Below are positions 63,700 to 64,000 of a DNA stretch of 64,000 bases, in pieces. Made by a program: the position numbers and the translations under genes. The notes under the pieces were generated by a model. That model did no database searches. It worked only from the letters and a program-made list of their open reading frames with translations, and was not told where the DNA came from. Source of the DNA: Neobacillus mesonae. GTDB lineage: Bacteria; Bacillota; Bacilli; Paenibacillales; Paenibacillaceae. Positions within the stretch are counted from its first letter, which is position 1; each line of letters starts with the position of its first letter. The stretch lies in the NCBI GenBank assembly GCA_023715865.1, contig JAMBOW010000002.1:310001-374000 (forward strand). Reading direction: 5' to 3'.

Positions 63700-64000
63700 T
63701 TAAATTTGCTCGTTTTGCTCGATATCATCAAACTTCAACATATGACCAAGCTTCGATTGCTTGGTATGAAGGTATGATGAGTTATCTTCATTTTCAGCAA
63801 TCTGAATCGGCACTCTGGAAACAACCTCCAGACCATAACCTTCAAGTCCTTTGATTTTACGAGGATTGTTAGTCAGAAGGTTAATTTGGCGAATACCCAA
63901 ATCCTTAAGGATTTGAGCTCCAATACCATAATCACGAAGATCAGCAGGAAAGCCAAGCTTCAGATTGGCATCTACGGTATCAAGTCCCTGCTCCTGCAGC
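63700..64000 (-). CDS. ribBA: Bifunctional GTP cyclohydrolase II/DHBP synthase RibBA, partial (C-terminus)
   Basis: The 3' end only; the gene continues past the right edge. The C-terminal part of GTP cyclohydrolase II is seen: [20 protein letters not shown], then [21 protein letters not shown] and the long tail. RibA-type proteins of the Firmicutes are usually RibBA fusions with an N-terminal RibB half; that half is not visible here. It lies 42 bp before ribH. Confidence 0.92.
   Translation of the reverse strand, partial: LQEQGLDTVDANLKLGFPADLRDYGIGAQILKDLGIRQINLLTNNPRKIKGLEGYGLEVVSRVPIQIAENEDNSSYLHTKQSKLGHMLKFDDIEQNEQI

Overview
The window looks like a chromosomal core segment of a Paenibacillus-type endospore former (Bacillota, Paenibacillaceae). 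This rests on gene order that follows the Bacillus subtilis hbs–aro–trp–qcr and rib–scp–spm–res neighbourhoods, many sporulation genes (ypjB, spoIVA, spoVIF, ypeB, spmA/spmB, gerW), moderate GC and strong GGAGG ribosome binding sites. The species cannot be fixed from the sequence. Apart from the ypjC-like yitT-family gene and serA, every gene lies on the minus strand. I saw no rRNA, tRNA, insertion sequence, prophage or CRISPR array.

Read in the direction of transcription (right to left), the segments are as follows. (1) 64.0–61.7 kb holds ribBA (partial), ribH, scpA and scpB. (2) 61.5–56.9 kb holds a ytfI-like gene, gerW (ytfJ), a dacB-like gene, spmA, spmB and rluB. (3) 56.5–50.7 kb is resABCDE, for cytochrome c maturation and its ResDE two-component regulator, preceded by a 46-bp tandem repeat array. 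(4) 50.5–48.6 kb is a large collagen-like spore-surface protein. (5) 46.4–48.5 kb, plus strand, is serA behind a T-box riboswitch. (6) 46.2–43.1 kb holds a CPBP protease, two small unknown proteins, a MecA/YpbH adaptor and PrsW. (7) 43.0–37.4 kb holds a zinc-ribbon peptide, ypeB, ypfA, ypfB, cmk, plsC, the S1-domain gene and der. (8) 36.1–31.8 kb holds plsY, gpsA, spoVIF, yphE, a nucleotidyltransferase-like gene, a 2Fe-2S ferredoxin and the yphF lipoprotein. (9) 31.6–28.2 kb holds spoIVA, hbs, mtrB (TRAP) and an unknown membrane protein. (10) 28.1–23.2 kb is a menaquinone block, hepS-menG-ubiA-ubiX-mqnA-hepT. MqnA points to the futalosine route rather than the classical men route. (11) 23.1–10.0 kb is the aromatic amino acid supraoperon ndk, cheR, a 58-aa gene, aroC, aroB, aroH, trpEDCFBA, hisC, tyrA. 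(12) 9.2–0 kb holds an ECF sigma/anti-sigma pair, a phosphatase, an unknown protein, an IDEAL-domain peptide, ypiF, qcrABC, ypjA, ypjB, and then divergent ypjC and ypjD (partial).

The genes connect functionally. aroC/aroB/aroH supply chorismate, which feeds the trp genes, tyrA and MqnA. The hep genes make the prenyl tail, and the resulting menaquinol is used by QcrABC. ResABC mature the c-type heme of QcrC, and ResDE probably controls both operons.

The most notable non-coding signals are these. There is a TRAP-binding leader with nine (G/U)AG triplets upstream of trpE, whose regulator mtrB lies in the same window and whose terminator is unusually far downstream. There is a free-standing small RNA at about 9.8 kb with a perfect sigma-A promoter and a C/U-rich 5' end. 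There is a five-copy 46-bp dyad array upstream of resA. A TTGTGACAA motif is shared by the qcrA and resA promoters. A perfect 24-bp palindrome overlaps the ribosome binding region of the collagen-like gene. Several genes shorter than 60 codons are called here from their ribosome binding sites.
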